Assembly (NCBI GenBank): GCA_020698575.1
Contig: CM036252.1
Location: forward strand, 35,515,659 to 35,579,658
DNA: 64,000 bases
Source of the DNA: Bostrychus sinensis
Lineage: Eukaryota; Chordata; Actinopteri; Gobiiformes; Eleotridae
Direction: 5' to 3'
The notes below the pieces were generated by a model. The model made no database searches. It worked only from the letters and a program-made list of their open reading frames with translations, and was not told the DNA's origin. Positions 60,257-64,000 of this stretch are shown here, piece after piece. Each line of letters starts with the position of its first letter. The first letter of the stretch is position 1. The translations under genes were made by a program, and so were the position numbers.

Positions 60257-63078
60257 CCCTCTATGGCATACTGTTGCTTTTAGGCAACAAACTGCTTTTT
60301 TGGCTCAGACACTGGCCCTTTAAGTTTTTTTTTAATTTGCATTTTTTATAATGTTAGCAGACATGTTTCTGTCCAATCAAATCAGGGGCTGAAGTGGGTG
60401 TGGACATTTGCCTGAGTCTGGAGCAGTCTTTCCTGGAATCATAGTCACATGTGAAACAGTGCCAGATAACGGTATGATAAATATCACTTTTCTGCTGGAT
60501 TAAATTGGAATAACTTGATAAAATAAATTTGTAAATGTCCAGAAATATGTCAAGATGCACATTTGATTGTTTACATATGATTTTTACTTGTATTTATATG
60601 CTAATACTCCGGTTTTAGGTCTGTTGCCTGAAGGCAACATCATGCAGATGTAGCACTTTTGTTGGGAAAAAATAGTGCTAAAGAATGGAGATGTGCTGGA
60701 ATGAATAATGAGTATTCTGTATACTATTGCTTGTAGGAAATGGACGTAAAAACGTTTTATGGGTCCAAGAATGAACAGGTTAGGGAAATTCCATCCGACA
60801 GTGAAGACAGTGAGCTTGAGGAGGAGAGTGATAGTGGAGAAGAGTGGCTCCCAGAATCAGGTTTGACACTTAGTAGGTCAGGGGTCAGTCAGGGTTCTGT
60901 AAGGTGTGAGTGTGTGGGGGGGGGTGGGGGGGTTGTGTCTGTACACACCTGTGCATCCATTAGTGGATGGAGAGAAATATAGTTCCCATTCAAATTATGT
61001 GCTTCTTGCTTATTTTTTCTCAAGGAGAAGGGCAAGTTGATGATGAAACTGATGAAATAGATGAAGAGGAAAACGAGGATGTGGTGTTTGAACCAGAGGA
61101 TGACGAGGGTGGCTTACCACGGTGGAGAACACCCCATAATGCCAACTTCCCCAACTATCCTGAATGGCAGAGCAGCCTCCCAAGATCAGAAGATGTTTTC
61201 TCCCCCCTTCATTACTTTAGGATGTTTTTTTCAGAAGATATTCTGTCAGTGATCACAGAGCAGTCAAATCTGTATGCTATACAGTGCAACCCAAACAAGC
61301 CTCTAAACCTCAGCACTAAAGAACTGGAACAATTTATTGGTACTGTAGTCTACATGTCACTGTTTGCGTTACCAGCCACTCGCATGTTTTGGTCCAAGGC
61401 CTGTTGGGTGCACCAAGTAGCTGATACCATGAGTCTGAACAGATGGGAGGCCATCAAGAAAGCCCTGCACTTCAATGACAATGAGGCAATACCAGCAGGA
61501 AGTCCAGATCCACTATACAAAATCCGACCACTGGTTGACCATCTTACTGCAAAATTGCAATCCATCCCAATGAGTGAGAAGATGGCTGTGGATGAACAGA
61601 TAGTTCCGTTCAAGGGAAAGAATAAGCACAAGCAGTACCTACCAGCCAAACCTAAGAAATGGGGATACAAAATACTCATCTTAGCCAGCTCTGAAGGTAT
61701 ACCACACAACTTTGAGATCTACACAGGGCGAATTGTGCAACTCCCTGACCTGGCAGATGTAGGTGCAAGTGGAAATGTTGTTCTCCGTCTGGCCCAGCCA
61801 ATACCAAAGCAACAGAACCACAAGTTATTCTTTGACAACTGGTTCACAAGTGTCCCTCTCGTCCTTACACTTGCTCAGGAGGGAATCCACTCTGCGGGTA
61901 CAGTTCGTAGCAACAGACTACCTGGTGTGAATTTGATGTCCGATGCTGAGCTGAAAAGATCTGGACGAGGATCTTTCACACAGAAGACGGCCATGGTTGG
62001 AGAAACCACGTTGTATGTGCTGAAGTGGTATGACAACCGCTCTGTCAGCCTCCTCAGCAACTACATGGGTGCACATCCAGTTACAGAGGTGCAGAGATGG
62101 GATGGCAAGAGAAAAGAAGTCATCCAAGTGCCTTGCTCTGCCTTAGTGAGGGAGTATAATAGGAATATGGGTGGGGTGGACCTTCTTGACTCCCTGATTG
62201 CACTGTACCGCAACAAGATCCGGTCAAAAAAGTGGTACCACCGGCTGGTGTTTCACTTCATCGACATGGCGATTGTAACCGCTTGGCTGCTCTACAGGAG
62301 AGACTGCACCGAGAATGGCCTAAGGAAAGTGGATTAGATGAAGCTGTATACATTCAAGTCCTACGTTGCTGAAAGCCTTTGCAAAACTGGGAAGAACATG
62401 GAGCGCAAGAGAGGTCGTCCCAGTTCTACAGTCACTGAGGACCATGAGGAGAAGAGTAGAAGAGGACCCGCAACTCCCATTCCTGTCCCTGAGGTGCGCC
62501 TGGATGCCACAGCTCACTGGATGGTTATGGCTGAAAATTAGGGAAGATGCAAGCTGCCAGGATGCAAAGGTACTCCAAAGGTCAAGTGTAGGAAATGCGG
62601 TGTCCATCTTTGCTTCTTGACCACTAGCAACTGCTTCTTATTGTTCCACACAGAATAGGTCAGAGAGACACTCGTGTGACTTTCTCGAGGCTCATTGCTG
62701 TTCTTATTGTTGTGTTCTGGAGAACTCTGTACATGTTGGAAAAAAATGTTGCGTTTGGAAAAAAAAATTAAATTAGGCAATTGTGCAATATAGAATTAAA
62801 TGAGCTACTTTTGGGTTCATTGGCTAAATGTTTTGTTGAATAAAACCTTTTCTGATACATTTTACATTATTTTTTCTTATTCCATCCAGTATTGAAAACC
62901 TTGGTGTTTTAGTACCTTCGTCGCACCCTGTTGCCCTGAGGCAACAAACCAATATCTGAGTGGGGGGGTATGGGGGGGCAAATGTTATGATTTATATATT
63001 GTCAGGCACCCATTAGCTCTCAAAAAGTGTGTTGAAATAATTTTTTCCTCCTAAAATAAAAAGTCATGCCATAGAGGG
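60257..63078 (+). mobile_element. Complete piggyBac element, 2822 bp, TTAA target
   Basis: TTAA flanks at 60253-60256 and 63079-63082. Perfect terminal inverted repeats CCCTCTATGGCAT and ATGCCATAGAGGG. It carries one two-exon transposase gene on the plus strand. Three short palindromes of the type TTGCCTGAAGGCAA lie inside the ends. It has inserted into the head-to-head spacer of unit 4; the other units lack it. Confidence 0.95.
60740..62658 (+). pseudogene. piggyBac transposase, two in-frame stops
   Basis: Exon 1, 60740-60860, encodes a short acidic N-terminus (MDVKTFYGSKNEQ, EDSELEEESDSGEEW). A 164-bp intron (GT at 60861, AG at 61023-61024) joins it in phase to exon 2 at 61025 (EGQVDDETDEI). 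The catalytic domain has the three aspartates of the piggyBac DDD triad: MAVDEQ (61591), FFDNWF (61834) and GGVDLL (62179). The frame then meets TAG at 62335-62337, just before a segment that still reads MKLYTFKSYVAESLC. A second TAG at 62539-62541 is followed by the C-terminal cysteine-rich zinc domain (CKLPGCKG, CRKCGVHLC) and a final stop at 62656-62658. The catalytic core is intact to the first stop, but loss of the C-terminal DNA-binding domain should disable it. A host-domesticated reading is less likely, given intact ends. Confidence 0.88.
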
Positions 63079-63548
63079 TTAATATCTTAGGTGTTATTAC
63101 AAAATGCAAAAAAAAAAAAAAGACTCCCATGAGTTGTCCGCTGCAGTCCAACCTCTGTCTGTGAACATGCTACTGTGAGAAGTGGAGGAAAAAGTACATT
63201 CCAGTTGTGCGTATTGGAAATGCTAGGTCACATATTTTGGCATAACACCAGATGGGACAGCAAGAGAACAGTTGTGTTGCTTGTTGTCTTCTTTGCAGAA
63301 TTATGTACACATTTGCTTATGGTATAAGTATTAATAATAAAAAAGCTTAAAGACAGATTATATGTCTCATGTCATTTGATTTGGTAAAGAAACAAACAAT
63401 GGCAGCACTAAAAATGTTTGAAAATGTGCTGTGGTCACAGTGGTTTGCAAACCGAAACAGAAGATGTGTTAGTTTCACTGAGGTGGTAGCCCATCTTTCC
63501 GCATGCATGTTTTCATAAAGAAACATCTTTGGTGAACTCCATGTCAAC
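63079..63548. other. Right half of unit 4 head-to-head spacer
   Basis: It matches 9000-9482 and 42760-43228 ('ATGAGTTGTCC.CTGCAGTCCAACC', 'ATGTCTCATGTCATTTG', 'GTTTCACTGAGGTGG'). Together with 59832-60256 it makes about 0.9 kb, the normal spacer length without the piggyBac. Confidence 0.6.
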
Positions 63549-63583
63549 ATGAAAATCAGTCACGTTTGAATGCTGTTTCTTCA
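63549..63583 (+). pseudogene. Broken leader exon of unit 4
   Basis: Homologue of the gene E leader: MKISHV followed by TGA at codon 7, then a GTGAGT donor. Sequence after it follows the same spacer as 9517-10450 to the end of the window. Confidence 0.7.
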
Positions 63584-64000
63584 GTGAGTACACTCTGCTT
63601 TTTGTTGTTTTTTTAAGCTACTCTAAACTCGGTGGTAAGAAAAATGCATCTCTGGACATCTCAGTTTCATTTATTGTGTCGTTAAAGGGTCAATTGTAAA
63701 CCTGTGTTTATATTGTGCATTTGTTGAACACATCCATACGCAGATTCACAAATACTTGTACCTACACTGTACTGCAAAAATAAACAATTTCTGCTGCAAT
63801 TCTCAGTCATCCAGTTTGTAACAATCAAAATTAAAAAGAGGTTTTCTGAGAGATGAAACCATACAACTGTGTCTTTTTAACTTTTTGGTTGTTATGTCTG
63901 AATACTTTCTTTGCTTTGCTTTTTAATATTAATAGAATCACTCTTTATCATGTGTTTGATCTGTGTGAGATAAGAGTTTGCATGCAGAAAGCGAGAACCA

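Noticed and set aside
60740..60979. Separate small acidic protein before the piggyBac ORF
   Set aside because: A GT-AG intron from 60861 to 61024 joins its first 40 codons in phase to the transposase; the remaining residues are intron.

Overview
The window reads as nuclear DNA of a teleost fish: AT-rich, intron-rich, and packed with fish-type transposons (Tc1/mariner, piggyBac, hAT-like, non-LTR LINEs, tRNA-derived SINE-like pieces, microsatellites). It carries no bacterial or viral operon. Host coding content is almost all one thing: a tandemly duplicated cluster of small single-Ig-V-domain immune receptors, whose exons are mostly too short to show as long ORFs.

Two receptor types alternate. 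Type 1 is CMRF35/CD300/pIgR-like. It has a 34-nt leader exon, a V exon with an extra FCK..C cysteine pair, a Ser/Thr/Pro-rich stalk, a transmembrane (TM) exon, a 35-nt exon and a tyrosine-motif tail exon. Minus-strand copies are A (3475-8658), B (18520-22397), D (36999-42217) and a relic (58673-59831). Copy E (43229-53208) is on the plus strand. Type 2 is a different V-domain receptor whose tail ends in VVYAAIR: F (31912-32778, plus) and a broken copy F1 (12066-12679, plus). Orphan plus-strand leader exons lie at 9483 and 63549. The repeating unit is: downstream block, minus-strand type-1 gene, about 0.8-1.0 kb head-to-head spacer, plus-strand leader. It recurs four times, cut up by insertions.

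The copies have diverged mainly in signalling parts. B keeps three ITIM-type motifs. A keeps one strict ITIM but has lost the splice donor of its V exon. D has a stop exactly at the first ITIM tyrosine plus a new arginine in its transmembrane segment, which is the layout of an adaptor-coupled activating receptor. E has YENL and YQNM motifs instead. F has lost its ITIM exon through a 10-bp deletion, while F1 keeps that exon but has lost the rest.

Layout: 0-3.4 kb, downstream block of a preceding unit; 3.4-12.7 kb, gene A and F1 with a Tc1 inserted in the F1 V exon; 12.7-18.3 kb, 55-bp minisatellite and MITEs; 18.5-24.3 kb, gene B; 25-26.5 kb, 21-bp minisatellite; 28-31 kb, unassigned repetitive DNA; 31.9-32.8 kb, gene F; 35-36.9 kb, LINE; 37-42.2 kb, gene D with an inverted 21-bp minisatellite in an intron; 43.2-53.2 kb, gene E with introns full of nested DNA transposons; 53.4-57 kb, long-inverted-repeat element and an hAT-like element; 58.5-63.6 kb, relic unit split by a nearly complete piggyBac. 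Exon models come from splice consensus, phase agreement and paralogue alignment by eye; no transcript data were available.
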